This document shows positions 46,053 to 55,609 of a DNA stretch of 64,000 nt, one piece after another; positions within the stretch are counted from its first letter, which is position 1; each line of letters starts with the position of its first letter. The stretch spans positions 1,054,001-1,118,000 of the forward strand of contig NZ_CP047355.1 in NCBI RefSeq assembly GCF_030408815.1, in the 5' to 3' direction. This DNA comes from Corynebacterium freiburgense. GTDB taxonomy: Bacteria > Actinomycetota > Actinomycetes > Mycobacteriales > Mycobacteriaceae. Below the pieces are notes generated by a model that was not told where the DNA came from, made no database searches, and saw nothing but the letters and a program-made list of their open reading frames with translations. The translations under genes were made by a program, and so were the position numbers.

Positions 46053-49000
46053 ATGGTTACGCATTTAGTCCATGGTTTATGGCGGCGAGATAGCGGCCTG
46101 CACCTTTGGATTGAGCAGGTTGAAGGGCACAAAATTGTGTCTGCTGCAGAGGTTCCGGAAGGTACATTTCCGCCGCTTATCGATGCTTTTTTGCGGAATA
46201 AGCCTTTTAGAAATCTTGTGCGTGCGAAATTGCAGACGCCAAAGGGGAAACTCATCGAGTTAACCATGCCCACTGCGGTTTTTACACCCGAGCAAGCAGT
46301 GCAGGTCCTGGGCCAATTATCAGTACTTACAGAAGTTTCGCCCGCAGTAACCAAACAACAACGCGAAACAATTTCTGCGGATCTTCTGTGGCTAATCCGC
46401 CTTTATGGGGGATTGGAACGGTATGTACGCGCCGGGAGAGTCATGCTGCGCGTGCGTTGGAATGAAGGCCAATGGTGGCCGCAATGGCAACTTGCAGAAG
46501 GTCGCGGGGAATACTCTTGGTTAGCAGCAATGGTCAATGCACTCCCCGGTGTACTCAGTATTAATTGTGGTACATCTATTGCGTATGACATGGCCGAAGA
46601 GCTTCCGCATTGGATTGCAAATGCACTGTTGCAGGAGCTTGTCGACGCCCCATTATATGGCGCTCGGCACGAATTTTCGCGCGCCCTTTTAAGTAGCCAA
46701 CCGCTGCGAAAAGGTAGTGCAAAATTCGTGCATGCGATTAACCATTGGAAAGACTCAATAACTCAGCAACATACCGAATTGGTAGTGATTGTTGAATCCC
46801 CCGAACAACACGAGCTTAAAGAACTTGATATTTGGACTATTAGGGTTCGTGCTCGAATCGGTGCTGGTAGTCCTTTACCTATTCATCATTTAGCATTCGA
46901 TCCTGAGGTTTTTCGTCAACTCCGTCAGCAGCATGAACAACTCGTTGAAATTTCGAACCTGCTACGGATAGAGCGACCACAATTGGAAGGACTTGAAACT
47001 CAACGCGAACATGCACTAACCCTTATCGGCGCTGCCCAAAACGATGATGACGGCGATTGGGATGTGCATCTAAGCACCGATGAACTACTGGTCTTTTTAA
47101 GCAACGATGTCCCACGATTACGAGCTCAAGGATTTCTGGTAATGCTGCCGAAATCATGGGCAAACTACTCTTTAGATGCTGGTATTCATATTGAGCCTTC
47201 CAACGATCCTGTTCTAGGATCTACCAAGGTAAAAGTGGGTTTTGAGCAGGTCGTAAACTTTAATTGGCGCATGAGTATTGGGGGCGTCGAACTCTCAAAT
47301 GCCGAAATGCAACAACTCATTGCTACAAAAAGTGGGTTGGTAAAACTCCGAGATGAATGGGTTATGGCCGACACCGATTCATTACGCAAAGTCACTCGGT
47401 ATATGGAAGAGCTGGCCAAAACTTCGCGTGCGCGATTGGAAAAAGAAATTGAAAACTTGGCGCAAGAATTGGAACTTGCCCGAAAGCTAGAGCGCCCAAA
47501 TGTTCCAGAGCTGGAACGAGAGCTCGACCAGAAGCGGAAGGCCCTTGAGGATCAATATGCCGCATTTGGTGAAATCACCCTAGCCGAACTCCGCGAAATT
47601 TCCATGACTCATGCGGAAACTATGCCGATGGACTTTACCGGAAGTACGTGGCATCTTGCTTTGGCTGGTGGTTTAGAAGATGAGCACGTTGTGCCAGCAC
47701 CAGAGCGTATTGAAATCCCGGAGCATGTGCATGCAACGCTACGTCACTATCAACGCCGTGGTGTGGACTGGCTTGTTTGGATGAGCAACCAAAACCTTGG
47801 TGCAATTCTTGCCGACGATATGGGCTTAGGTAAAACGCTGCAAATACTCACCTTATTGCAGGTGGAAAAGGAATCTTCCGATCGTGGCCCCACTTTGGTC
47901 GTGTGCCCAACTTCCGTTGTAGGAAACTGGGTTCGTGAAGCCCAAAAATTTACCCCAGAACTACGGGTAGCTGTGCATTATGGAGCAGATAGAAAACAAG
48001 ATAATGAATTCATCCAGCAAGTGAATAACGCTGATCTTATTGTTACCAGCTATGGAGTTTTAACCAGGGAGTTCTCCTTACTTGGCAAAGTTGATTGGGA
48101 TCACGTCATTTTGGATGAAGCACAGCATATTAAAAATTCTTCAACAATGGCTGCACGCGCGGCCCGAAGCCTGCCAGCACGTCAGCGGATTGCATTGACC
48201 GGTACCCCAATTGAAAATCGCCTTTCGGAGTTGCGCTCCATACTGGATTTTTGTAATCCCGGAATTTTAGGTAATGCATCTTTTTTCCGAAATCACTTTG
48301 CCAAACCAATTGAGCGCGAAGAAGACGAAGATGCGGCGGCTAGACTCAGACAACTTACCGCACCGTTTATCCTCCGCAGATTGAAAACTGACCCGAGCAT
48401 TATTGATGATCTTCCAGACAAAAATGAGCACATTCTGCGCGTACACCTCACCGAAGAGCAAGCAGCTCTATATAAAGCTCTAGTCGAAGATATCGAAGGG
48501 CAATTGGCTGCTCGTGAAGGGGCAATGCGCAAAGGCTTAATCCTGGCCACGATTACCAAAATCAAACAGATATGCAATCACCCCGCACATTATCTGGGAG
48601 ATGATTCCAGCCTTGTTGACCGTGGGAGGCATCGATCTGGGAAAATTGCGGAGCTTATGCGAATTCTGGATGAAGCACTTGAACAACAAGAACGGGTGCT
48701 TGTGTTTACCCAATACCGTGCTTTCGGCCTGCTCTTGCAAAAACACTTAGAGCAGCGTCTTGGTGCGCAAGTGCCATTCCTTCACGGCCAGGTTTCTAAA
48801 AACCGCCGAGATCGTATGATTGAGGAATTCAATAGTAATCAAGGACCACCTGTTATGTTGCTTTCCTTGCGGGCAGGTGGCACTGGAGTCAATCTCACAG
48901 CGGCGAATGTGGTGGTGCACATGGACCGGTGGTGGAACCCTGCCGTGGAAAACCAAGCAACCGACCGAGCATTTCGGATCGGTCAGCGCAAAGATGTGCG

Positions 49001-49175
49001 CGTATACAAAATGATTTCAATTGGAACATTGGAGGAATCAATCCAGGATATTTTGGAAGGTAAGCTTCGGCTCGCCGGCCAAGTAATTGGCGAAGGCGAA
49101 GGCTGGATTACGGAACTAAGCCCTGCTGAACTGGCGCAACTCATGAGCTACCGCGGAAGGGAGGAAGTGCAGTGA
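46053..49175 (+). CDS. SNF2-family DNA-dependent ATPase/helicase
   Basis: 1040 residues. The N-terminal half (1-540) is an SNF2-associated region, ending in a coiled segment (LEKEIENLAQELELARKLE). The motor begins at about 560: DDMGLGKTLQ (about 587), VCPTSVVGNWVREA, ILDEAQHIKN (DEAQ at about 688), LTGTPIENR, and the C-terminal lobe with VFTQYRAFG, LSLRAGGTGVNLTAANVV and QATDRAFRIGQ. Complete motifs predict dsDNA translocation and remodelling, as in bacterial RapA/HepA-like proteins. AAAAGAAG precedes the ATG. The next gene starts inside its stop (GTGA), so SNF2 and SWIM proteins are produced together. Confidence 0.92.
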   Translation: MVTHLVHGLWRRDSGLHLWIEQVEGHKIVSAAEVPEGTFPPLIDAFLRNKPFRNLVRAKLQTPKGKLIELTMPTAVFTPEQAVQVLGQLSVLTEVSPAVTKQQRETISADLLWLIRLYGGLERYVRAGRVMLRVRWNEGQWWPQWQLAEGRGEYSWLAAMVNALPGVLSINCGTSIAYDMAEELPHWIANALLQELVDAPLYGARHEFSRALLSSQPLRKGSAKFVHAINHWKDSITQQHTELVVIVESPEQHELKELDIWTIRVRARIGAGSPLPIHHLAFDPEVFRQLRQQHEQLVEISNLLRIERPQLEGLETQREHALTLIGAAQNDDDGDWDVHLSTDELLVFLSNDVPRLRAQGFLVMLPKSWANYSLDAGIHIEPSNDPVLGSTKVKVGFEQVVNFNWRMSIGGVELSNAEMQQLIATKSGLVKLRDEWVMADTDSLRKVTRYMEELAKTSRARLEKEIENLAQELELARKLERPNVPELERELDQKRKALEDQYAAFGEITLAELREISMTHAETMPMDFTGSTWHLALAGGLEDEHVVPAPERIEIPEHVHATLRHYQRRGVDWLVWMSNQNLGAILADDMGLGKTLQILTLLQVEKESSDRGPTLVVCPTSVVGNWVREAQKFTPELRVAVHYGADRKQDNEFIQQVNNADLIVTSYGVLTREFSLLGKVDWDHVILDEAQHIKNSSTMAARAARSLPARQRIALTGTPIENRLSELRSILDFCNPGILGNASFFRNHFAKPIEREEDEDAAARLRQLTAPFILRRLKTDPSIIDDLPDKNEHILRVHLTEEQAALYKALVEDIEGQLAAREGAMRKGLILATITKIKQICNHPAHYLGDDSSLVDRGRHRSGKIAELMRILDEALEQQERVLVFTQYRAFGLLLQKHLEQRLGAQVPFLHGQVSKNRRDRMIEEFNSNQGPPVMLLSLRAGGTGVNLTAANVVVHMDRWWNPAVENQATDRAFRIGQRKDVRVYKMISIGTLEESIQDILEGKLRLAGQVIGEGEGWITELSPAELAQLMSYRGREEVQ

Positions 49176-49972
49176 ATGGCAAACGCACAGTAGTAGACAA
49201 TGTTATTTACGCTAACTTTGGTCGAGTAACCAAAGTGGAAAAGCCAAAAGCATCCAGCACGGACATCTCGGACAAGCGGTGCTTTGCCGCGCGCTTCCTT
49301 TTGGAAGCCTTGTCTGGGCAAGCAGATGCTGGGAGGGTTTCGCGGGGGCTTAAGTATGCGCGCTCCGGCAATGTTGTTGAGTTGAGCTTTCTCAAAGGCC
49401 GCATTGTCGGTAGTGTTGCTGGTTCACAAAACGAACCATTTGATGTTGCCATTATTCTGCCGCATCGAGGCGCCGACGATATTACAAAGTTTTTCCACCT
49501 TATTACCGAACTTCCACAAGCGATAAAACTGATTCGGCAAGGAAAACTGCCTGACGCATTAGTGCGGTCACTCCTGGCGGAGCAAGCAAATGAGATCGTT
49601 GCTTATTGTGATTGCCCGGACTATTCCACGGTGTGCAAGCACACCATTGCGGTGGCGCAGGTTGCGGCGGACTATATTGAACAAAGCCCAGAAAGAATCT
49701 TTGCTCTACGAGGCATGGATCTTCAAGATATCGAGCGTGCCATTGGCCAAGTGGCTGAGGTTTCCGCAAAGAAAAGCACTATAGATAGTTCGATGTTCTG
49801 GAGTGGTAAGCCATTGCCTGAGCTTCCAGATCCTGAGGTAATTCCTGCGATTGATGATTCAGATTTAGATGCTCTGCGGAAAGCTTTTCGGCATATTTCC
49901 TACACCACTGTGGATGAATTGCGAGGTGTCGCCGATATTGAAGACATGTATGAGATCCTCACCCGGGAGTAA
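49172..49972 (+). CDS. SWIM zinc-finger protein coupled to the SNF2 ATPase
   Basis: 266 residues; GTG start overlapping the SNF2 stop by 4 bases. The SWIM finger is YCDCPDYSTVCKHTIAV (C-x-C-x(n)-C-x-H), a zinc module for DNA or protein binding that is often found with bacterial SNF2 proteins, as a domain or as a neighbour. The rest is helical, with a conserved KYARSGNVVELSFLKGRIVGSV segment (shown in part: VELSFLKGRIVGSV) before the finger. It probably forms a complex with the SNF2 protein on DNA. Confidence 0.88.
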   Translation: MNGKRTVVDNVIYANFGRVTKVEKPKASSTDISDKRCFAARFLLEALSGQADAGRVSRGLKYARSGNVVELSFLKGRIVGSVAGSQNEPFDVAIILPHRGADDITKFFHLITELPQAIKLIRQGKLPDALVRSLLAEQANEIVAYCDCPDYSTVCKHTIAVAQVAADYIEQSPERIFALRGMDLQDIERAIGQVAEVSAKKSTIDSSMFWSGKPLPELPDPEVIPAIDDSDLDALRKAFRHISYTTVDELRGVADIEDMYEILTRE

Positions 49973-50046
49973 TACATACCCCAAAATTAGGCTGTGGATG
50001 CAAAAGAAATGAATGGCTGTTTAGAGCACAGAGTAGTGATAGACGT

Positions 50047-51177
50047 ATGAAAAAAGTTACGTTCTTGCATACTTCGGATTGGCAGTTAGGGATGACCCGT
50101 TGGTTTTTAGATGGGGAAGCTCAAGCTCGATTCGAGCAAGACCGGCTAGCGGCGATTTCCCGGCTTGGAGAAATTGCCGTCGAGTACAACTGCGAATTTA
50201 TCGTAGTTGCTGGTGATGTGTTTGAGCATAATAGCCTTAGTCCGCGGACCTTTGGGCGTGCCCAAGAAGTATTGAAGAAACTACCTGTGGACGTGTATTT
50301 ACTGCCGGGTAATCATGATCCGCTGACAGCCGATAGTATGTTGCGTAACGCAGCGGAATTACCCAATGTGCATCTTATTGAGACTCATGATCCATTCGTG
50401 GTGTTGCCAGGAGTCGAATTGGTGGGTGCCCCGCTCACCAGTAAGCATTCAGTGGTTGATCTAGTAGCTGCCTCGCTAGCTGGATTAGAGCCGCAAGCTG
50501 AGGGACATGTGCGGATCGGGGTTGGTCATGGTCAAGCGGAATCTCGTGGTGGTGATGCCAATATTGATCTTGCTGTGGTGGAATTAGCCCTGAGTGAACG
50601 GAAAATTGATTACCTTGCATTAGGCGATACGCATTCTAGTGAGCAGGTGGGTGATTCAGGTAAGGTGTGGTTTTCAGGTTCACCTGAAACAACAGATTTT
50701 TATGATCGGGCGAGCCTGGGTGGGGGTGAAAGTAACTCTGGGAATGCATTGGTGGTTACTGTTGATGAGGCAACCGTTGATGTGCGGGAAGTGCCAGTGG
50801 GTGCATGGACATTTGAGGCACTTATCTTTGATGTGAATTCGCGATCCGATATTGATTCTTTTTTAGCTGCTTTAGACGCGTATCCAGATAAATCTCGAAC
50901 CGTAGTGAAGTACGCACTGCGAGGCACACTAGGAATTGAAGATCTACGGTATTTAGAGCGGAATTTAGAGCAGCGTGAGCCGGTATTTGCTGCCCTTTTT
51001 GAACGCAAACGGCTCATGTCGCTGATGGTGGAACCCACATCGGATGAATTGCTGAATCTGGAAGTAACTGGTTATGCCCGCAATGCTATGCATGAATTGC
51101 TTGAGCATAAAGAAGATGAACGTGCTGCGGATGCATTGCGGTTATTGTTCCGTTTTGCGCAGGAGGCTGCATCATGA
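50047..51177 (+). CDS. SbcD/Mre11-type metallophosphoesterase nuclease
   Basis: 376 residues. Calcineurin-like phosphoesterase motifs: LHTSDWQLG, VAGDVFEH, LPGNHDPL, VGHGQAESRGG and GDTHSSEQ, which coordinate two Mn2+ ions. A capping domain follows. It should nick or trim DNA ends together with the ATPase encoded next, whose ATG lies within its stop (ATGA). Compared with E. coli SbcD it is a little shorter. It could also be called YhaM-neighbour type (DNA repair exonuclease), since its partner lacks the zinc hook. Confidence 0.88.
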   Translation: MKKVTFLHTSDWQLGMTRWFLDGEAQARFEQDRLAAISRLGEIAVEYNCEFIVVAGDVFEHNSLSPRTFGRAQEVLKKLPVDVYLLPGNHDPLTADSMLRNAAELPNVHLIETHDPFVVLPGVELVGAPLTSKHSVVDLVAASLAGLEPQAEGHVRIGVGHGQAESRGGDANIDLAVVELALSERKIDYLALGDTHSSEQVGDSGKVWFSGSPETTDFYDRASLGGGESNSGNALVVTVDEATVDVREVPVGAWTFEALIFDVNSRSDIDSFLAALDAYPDKSRTVVKYALRGTLGIEDLRYLERNLEQREPVFAALFERKRLMSLMVEPTSDELLNLEVTGYARNAMHELLEHKEDERAADALRLLFRFAQEAAS

Positions 51178-53765
51178 TTTTGCATAGCATTGAAATTGAG
51201 CATGTTCGTGGCATTGAGCATCTAAAGCTTGATGGTTTACCAGAGACCGGTGTTGTTGTTATTTCGGGCGATAATGAAGCTGGAAAATCAACGATTCTAG
51301 ATGCACTACATACGGTGCTATATATTCGGCATGGCAGTAAATCACAATTTATTCGTAGTTTGCAGCCAGTGGGCCAAGATATTGGGCCGAGGATTCAGTT
51401 AGAGGCTACGGTTGGTCCATACCGCTTTCATATTGATAAGACTTATCTGCGCAAGAAATCGTCTCGCCTGCGCATTACGGCGCCACGACTTGAGCAATTT
51501 ATGGGATTGGAAGCGGATCAAAAACTTGAAGAGATAATTTCCGAGCATTTAGATCACAATCTATTTGAAGCTTTATTTATGCGCCAAGGCAAAACACATA
51601 TTGATGTGCAGGCTGTGGGTATTCCATCCTTGGTAAATGCTTTGGAGCAGGATCAAACGATAGATACGAGTGATGATTCTGCGCTTATGCGACGTATTGA
51701 TGCGGAATATTCCCGTTACTTCACTATGAAAACCGGCATTCCTGCAGGTGAGTATAAAGCTGCCCGTGCACGGCTGGAGCAGGCACAGAAAGAATGTGCG
51801 CAGGCTGAACGTGAATACCGGGATTTGGAGCATTATATTGATCGCCACCGTGCTGCAAGCGAGCAACTTGAGCAGGTGCAGGGGCGTCGTCCATTGGCGG
51901 AAGCGGAGCTTGCGGAAGCCGAAACTCGTAATGCGGAGGCGGTAGCAGCACGCGAAAACACTGCGCGTTTGAAAGAATCTTTGGAAACCGCGCAAGCAAA
52001 GTTTACGCTCGCAGAAAAGGAGCTTTTATCTCGGCAACAACAATGTGAGCATATTCAGCGGCTTCAGGTTCAGGTGGCACAACTTGCGGCTAACTCTGAA
52101 GAATTACGTTTGGAGTCGGAACACGCTGCCGCGCAAAAAAACCAGCTTAAGGGCAGATTTGCGGCGGCTCAAAAAGACGCATCCCGGACCTCACAGGCTT
52201 TAGCAGAGGCACAAAAGGCTCTAGAGTTAAGCCAAAAATCGGTGGAGTTCCAACGCGATACGGCACTGGTTGCAAAGCTTGTCGAGGCTGAAAACGAGGT
52301 GCTCCAGCTTCAGAAAGCACTTCCGAATAGATTGCTTACACAAGCCGATATAGAAGCCGTGGAACGTGCACAATTTGCGGTGCAAAGCGCTGAAATTAAG
52401 CAAGCTGCGGTGGCAACAAAAATTTCGCTTTCGGCCACGCGGACTACCGAAATTCTTATCGACGGCCAGGAAATTGAGGTTGCTGCTTCGGCTCAAGATA
52501 TTGAAGTGGTTGGGGAGTCTACCTTTGTTTTTGGTGATATTACGGCGGTTGTACGTGCTGGCAGTGACGGGGAAGTGGCCCAAGTTGAGGTAGCGGAAGC
52601 CCGCCGAAAACTTGAAGAAACCCTTCGGCGCCTTGATTGTAAGGACCTTGATGCAGCGCGGGCTGCCAAACGAGAAGGCGAAGCCCATCAAACAAAACTT
52701 TCGGAAGCAAAGCTCCGCTTAGAAGCATTATTACCGCAGGGGGAGTCTTTGCAGCATATCCAAGCCCGTCTTGCGAGCATGAGTGATCTTGATTTCTCCG
52801 AAGTGCCCGAAATGAGCCGTGCTCAAGAGGATGTGACTACCGCACGTAACGCTTATGAGGCAGCGGAAAAACAGGTTGCGCTTATTAGATCAGAATTAGA
52901 TGCCTGGGTGGAATCAGACGCTTTTTCCAACTATGAAGTGCATAAAGCACGGCTAGCTGATGTGGAAAAAAGGTTGCTGCAAGCTCAGGACGAAGCTGAG
53001 CATCAAGAACTGCTGCAGCCTTTAGCTTCTTTGGAGGCACATGTGGATGAGCTGCGCCAACGACGTATTGCTGCCCATACTGCATATGAAGAGGCTCGGG
53101 CTATGGACAATGATGCTTCAATAGCTGCTGGAGTGCTTGATGGCGCACGAGCACAATTGCGGCAACTCGGGATTCTAGAACTCAATGCCGAAAAGGAACT
53201 CGCCGAGCTGCAGGGGAGAATTGCCCAAGTAGCTGGCATAGCAGAACGGGCCGAACAAGCTCAAGGAGCGGTTCAGCGAGCAGAAACCCAATTAGCAGCG
53301 GTTCAAAGGCGGGCAGAGGCTGTACAACTTTTGCGCACTACGCTATTAGAGCATCGTGAAATTGCACGGGAGAAATATGCAGAGCCTTTTGTTGCCGCAT
53401 TAACGCATTTAGCAAAGCCAATTTTTGGAAATGATGTTGGTTTTACATTGACTCAAGAACTGCAGATTGAGCAACGTCAAGTAAAAAATACTCCGCTAAA
53501 AATTGATGCTTTATCAGTTGGAGCTCAGGAACAGCTTTCGATTTTAACACGTTTAGCTATTGCGCAACTTGTTTCGGAGGATGGTGTTCCGATCATTATT
53601 GATGATGCGCTTGGTAGTACTGATTCGAGCAGAATTGGTCGTATGTCCGCGCTTTTTACGGAAATTGGCAAGCAGCACCAGGTACTTATTCTCACATGTG
53701 ATCAAAGCCGATATTTGCGCATCGTTGGCGCGAAAATGCTCCCAATTGAGGAGCTGAAACGCTAA
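51174..53765 (+). CDS. SbcC/Rad50/YhaN-like coiled-coil ATPase without a zinc hook
   Basis: 863 residues, shorter than SbcC (about 1050). Walker A GDNEAGKST (about 33-41) at the N-terminus; two long helical segments form the coiled coil; the ABC signature SVGAQEQLS and Walker B IIIDDALGSTD are near the C-terminus. I see no CxxC in the middle, so the Rad50-type zinc hook is missing, as in YhaN proteins. With the SbcD-like partner it should process DNA double-strand ends or hairpins. Its end overlaps the convergent yceI stop by 4 bases. Confidence 0.88.
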   Translation: MILHSIEIEHVRGIEHLKLDGLPETGVVVISGDNEAGKSTILDALHTVLYIRHGSKSQFIRSLQPVGQDIGPRIQLEATVGPYRFHIDKTYLRKKSSRLRITAPRLEQFMGLEADQKLEEIISEHLDHNLFEALFMRQGKTHIDVQAVGIPSLVNALEQDQTIDTSDDSALMRRIDAEYSRYFTMKTGIPAGEYKAARARLEQAQKECAQAEREYRDLEHYIDRHRAASEQLEQVQGRRPLAEAELAEAETRNAEAVAARENTARLKESLETAQAKFTLAEKELLSRQQQCEHIQRLQVQVAQLAANSEELRLESEHAAAQKNQLKGRFAAAQKDASRTSQALAEAQKALELSQKSVEFQRDTALVAKLVEAENEVLQLQKALPNRLLTQADIEAVERAQFAVQSAEIKQAAVATKISLSATRTTEILIDGQEIEVAASAQDIEVVGESTFVFGDITAVVRAGSDGEVAQVEVAEARRKLEETLRRLDCKDLDAARAAKREGEAHQTKLSEAKLRLEALLPQGESLQHIQARLASMSDLDFSEVPEMSRAQEDVTTARNAYEAAEKQVALIRSELDAWVESDAFSNYEVHKARLADVEKRLLQAQDEAEHQELLQPLASLEAHVDELRQRRIAAHTAYEEARAMDNDASIAAGVLDGARAQLRQLGILELNAEKELAELQGRIAQVAGIAERAEQAQGAVQRAETQLAAVQRRAEAVQLLRTTLLEHREIAREKYAEPFVAALTHLAKPIFGNDVGFTLTQELQIEQRQVKNTPLKIDALSVGAQEQLSILTRLAIAQLVSEDGVPIIIDDALGSTDSSRIGRMSALFTEIGKQHQVLILTCDQSRYLRIVGAKMLPIEELKR

Positions 53766-54427
53766 GGATTTTTCGCTTTTTTGCTTGTTTGTTCAGTGGA
53801 TTCTTCCTGCTCATCCTTTTTCTTAGGCGACTTTTCATTTGATAAAGTTTTTGTTTCTCTCTTGGCGAACTTTTCTCGCAGATCAGGGGCTTTTGTACCT
53901 GGGCTTTGTAGAATTGCAGAACCCTCGATTTCAATGGTGACATCTTCGCCAAGCATCAATCCACCGGATTCCATTGGGGTATTAAAAGTCATATTAAAGT
54001 CTGTCCGATTGATCTTGAGATATCCTTCAAAACCCATACGTGTAGCGCCCATTGGATCGTCGGCTACGCCGATAATATGGACATCTAGAGTAACTGGATG
54101 CGTTTCGCCTTTAATGGTCAGATCCCCAGTTACTGAGGCCCTATAATTATGGACCCAAGATACTTCGGTTGAAAAGAAAGTAATTGTGGGGTATTTGTCG
54201 GTCTCGAAGAAATCGTCATTGAGCAGGTGATAATCCCGGTCTGGATTACTGGTAGAAATACTGGGAGTTTCAATAATTGCTTCTATTTTGCAATCGTCTC
54301 CAAGAACGATATAGCTTTCATAGTCAAGAAATTCTCCACGCATTTTCGTTACCATTGCGTGACGCACCCAGAATCCAACTCGAGAATGAGTCGGATCCAG
54401 AAAATACGTGCCGTCGAATAAAGTCAT
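53762..54427 (-). CDS. YceI-family lipocalin-like protein with a charged tail
   Basis: 221 residues; starts MTLFDGTYFLDPTHSRVGFW, the family start with Asp-His-Ser. The YceI barrel covers about 1-175 (VRHAMVTKMRGEF, DLTIKGETHPVTL, FNTPMESGGLMLGEDVTIEIE; given in parts). Such barrels bind polyisoprenoids or fatty amides. No signal peptide, so it acts in the cytoplasm, unlike E. coli YceI. The last 45 residues are Lys/Glu-rich and probably unstructured. Divergent from the MarR gene, which may control it. Convergent 4-base overlap with the SbcC-like gene. Confidence 0.9.
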   Translation of the reverse strand: MTLFDGTYFLDPTHSRVGFWVRHAMVTKMRGEFLDYESYIVLGDDCKIEAIIETPSISTSNPDRDYHLLNDDFFETDKYPTITFFSTEVSWVHNYRASVTGDLTIKGETHPVTLDVHIIGVADDPMGATRMGFEGYLKINRTDFNMTFNTPMESGGLMLGEDVTIEIEGSAILQSPGTKAPDLREKFAKRETKTLSNEKSPKKKDEQEESTEQTSKKAKNP

Positions 54428-54582
54428 TGCGTTCTCCTTTGGGCGGAATGTTGACCGCTCGATCAGTGACTAAATTGCAAGCTTAGTAATCGATTCTATG
54501 GATATCAATGAGTGCGATGTATAGCTTTCGCCAATATAAGAATTTCCAACATCAGTTCTTAGAAATGCTGGTAGTTGATATA

Positions 54583-54615
54583 AATTGAATACATAAAATT
54601 GCCCACAATTGAATA
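54583..54615. promoter_or_regulatory. Candidate MarR operator between yceI-like and marR-like genes
   Basis: Two direct copies of AATTGAATA (54583-54591 and 54607-54615) flank and overlap a perfect inverted repeat AATTG-CCCA-CAATT (54597-54610) within the divergent gap 54428-54664. The spacing fits a dimeric repressor; binding is not tested. Confidence 0.4.
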
Positions 54616-54664
54616 TATGGCGCCAATTTCATTAGTGAAGCGAATACGTTTATTCTAGGTAAGT

Positions 54665-55120
54665 ATGACAACCGCAAGATGGCTGAACGACCAAGAGCAG
54701 GAATTGTGGAGGCTACTCCTCGCTGCTGTCCGCTATGTCGATCGCGGCATGGATATGACTCTGCAAGATGGGCATGGGATTTCGGTGCCCGAATTTGCAG
54801 TTTTAGTGCACCTTTCTGAAAGTAATGAAAAAGAAACTCGATTACGGGACTTATGTGCTTCTTTAAATTGGGATCGTAGTCGCACTTCGCATCAAATTAC
54901 GCGTATGGAGCGCCGTGGGCTTGTGGTTAAGCAGAAGTGCTCCGATGATGGGCGTGGGGTGATTGTGGAGCTTACAGCGGAAGGACGACGTCGCTTAGAA
55001 TCGGCGGCTCCGGAACACGTTGAACGTGTCCGCGAACTGTTTTTCGACAAAATCACCGATGAGGAAATGCAAGCGTTGCGTCCCGTTCTCGAACGAATAT
55101 TAGGGGAAAAACAAGGGTAA
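54665..55120 (+). CDS. MarR-family transcriptional regulator
   Basis: 151 residues. Winged helix: ISVPEFAVLVHLSES, LRDLCASLNWDRSRTSHQI (recognition helix; shown in part) and the wing KQKCSDDGRGVIVELTAEGRR (shown in part). Dimerisation helices lie at both ends. It is divergent from the YceI gene with an operator-like repeat between, so regulation of yceI and itself is likely. Signals are unknown (phenolics or oxidants are usual for the family). The start is close to the beginning of the transcript; no strong Shine-Dalgarno is seen. Confidence 0.9.
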   Translation: MTTARWLNDQEQELWRLLLAAVRYVDRGMDMTLQDGHGISVPEFAVLVHLSESNEKETRLRDLCASLNWDRSRTSHQITRMERRGLVVKQKCSDDGRGVIVELTAEGRRRLESAAPEHVERVRELFFDKITDEEMQALRPVLERILGEKQG

Positions 55121-55200
55121 ACCCTGATGCGCGCGATCCTTTGCAGGGGCGATACTAGGAGAGGAAAGCCCCTTAAAATCGCTAAAGGAGAGTGTCTCAA

Positions 55201-55407
55201 ATGACGGTTACCCCATATATGCAGCGCCCATTGCAGCGTAGTGTTAGTGATCGCTATATTGCTGGTGTCTTGGGCGGGGTGGCAGAAACCTACGGCTGGA
55301 ATTCAACGGCCGTCCGCCTATTGTTTGTTTTGTCGTTCCTGCTTCCAGGCCCGCAATTTGTGATTTATCTCGTAGCATGGCTTCTTATGCCCGAGCGCAC
55401 AGTGTAG
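55201..55407 (+). CDS. PspC-domain small membrane protein
   Basis: 68 residues. The ATG at 55201 has AAAGGAG about ten bases upstream; the GTG three codons earlier is too close. The PspC signature is complete: DRYIAGVLGGVAETYGWN, STAVRLLFVLSFLLPGPQFVIYLVAWLLMPE (shown in part). One re-entrant and one spanning helix in the cytoplasmic membrane. PspC domains sense or answer membrane stress; here it stands alone, without PspA. Confidence 0.88.
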   Translation: MTVTPYMQRPLQRSVSDRYIAGVLGGVAETYGWNSTAVRLLFVLSFLLPGPQFVIYLVAWLLMPERTV

Positions 55408-55417
55408 TTGTAAAACG

Positions 55418-55449
55418 AAAGCACCTGCCATTTTTGGTAGGTGCTTTTT
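55418..55449. terminator. Terminator after the PspC gene
   Basis: AAAGCACCTGCCA pairs with TGGTAGGTGCTTT (one G-T) and is followed by TTTTT on the plus strand. It abuts the 3' end of the convergent tRNA gene and can serve both. Confidence 0.8.
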
Positions 55450-55454
55450 CGTTG

Positions 55455-55527
55455 TGCCCCCGACACGATTCGAACGTGCGACCGCTGGTACCGGAAACCA
55501 GTGCTCTATCCCCTGAGCTACGGAGGC
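55455..55527 (-). tRNA. tRNA-Arg (anticodon CCG)
   Basis: On the minus strand: acceptor GCCTCCG pairs with CGGGGGC (one T-G), D-arm GCTC-AGGGGATA-GAGC, anticodon stem CTGGT/ACCAG with loop TTCCGGT (anticodon CCG, reads CGG), T-arm with GTTCGAATC, discriminator A. The CCA end is not encoded (CAA follows). Confidence 0.95.
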
Positions 55528-55569
55528 TGACCTGGAAAACTTTAGCATTCCTTCGGCCGTGATGCTAAT

Positions 55570-55596
55570 CGACGCCCCGTCACCCCCGGGGCGTCG
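55570..55596 (-). terminator. Hairpin past lutC
   Basis: CGACGCCCCG pairs perfectly with CGGGGCGTCG around 7 bases, 13 bases past the lutC stop. A clear U-tract is missing, so a terminator is probable but not ideal. Confidence 0.6.
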
Positions 55597-55609
55597 AAAA
55601 GCAGCAAGG

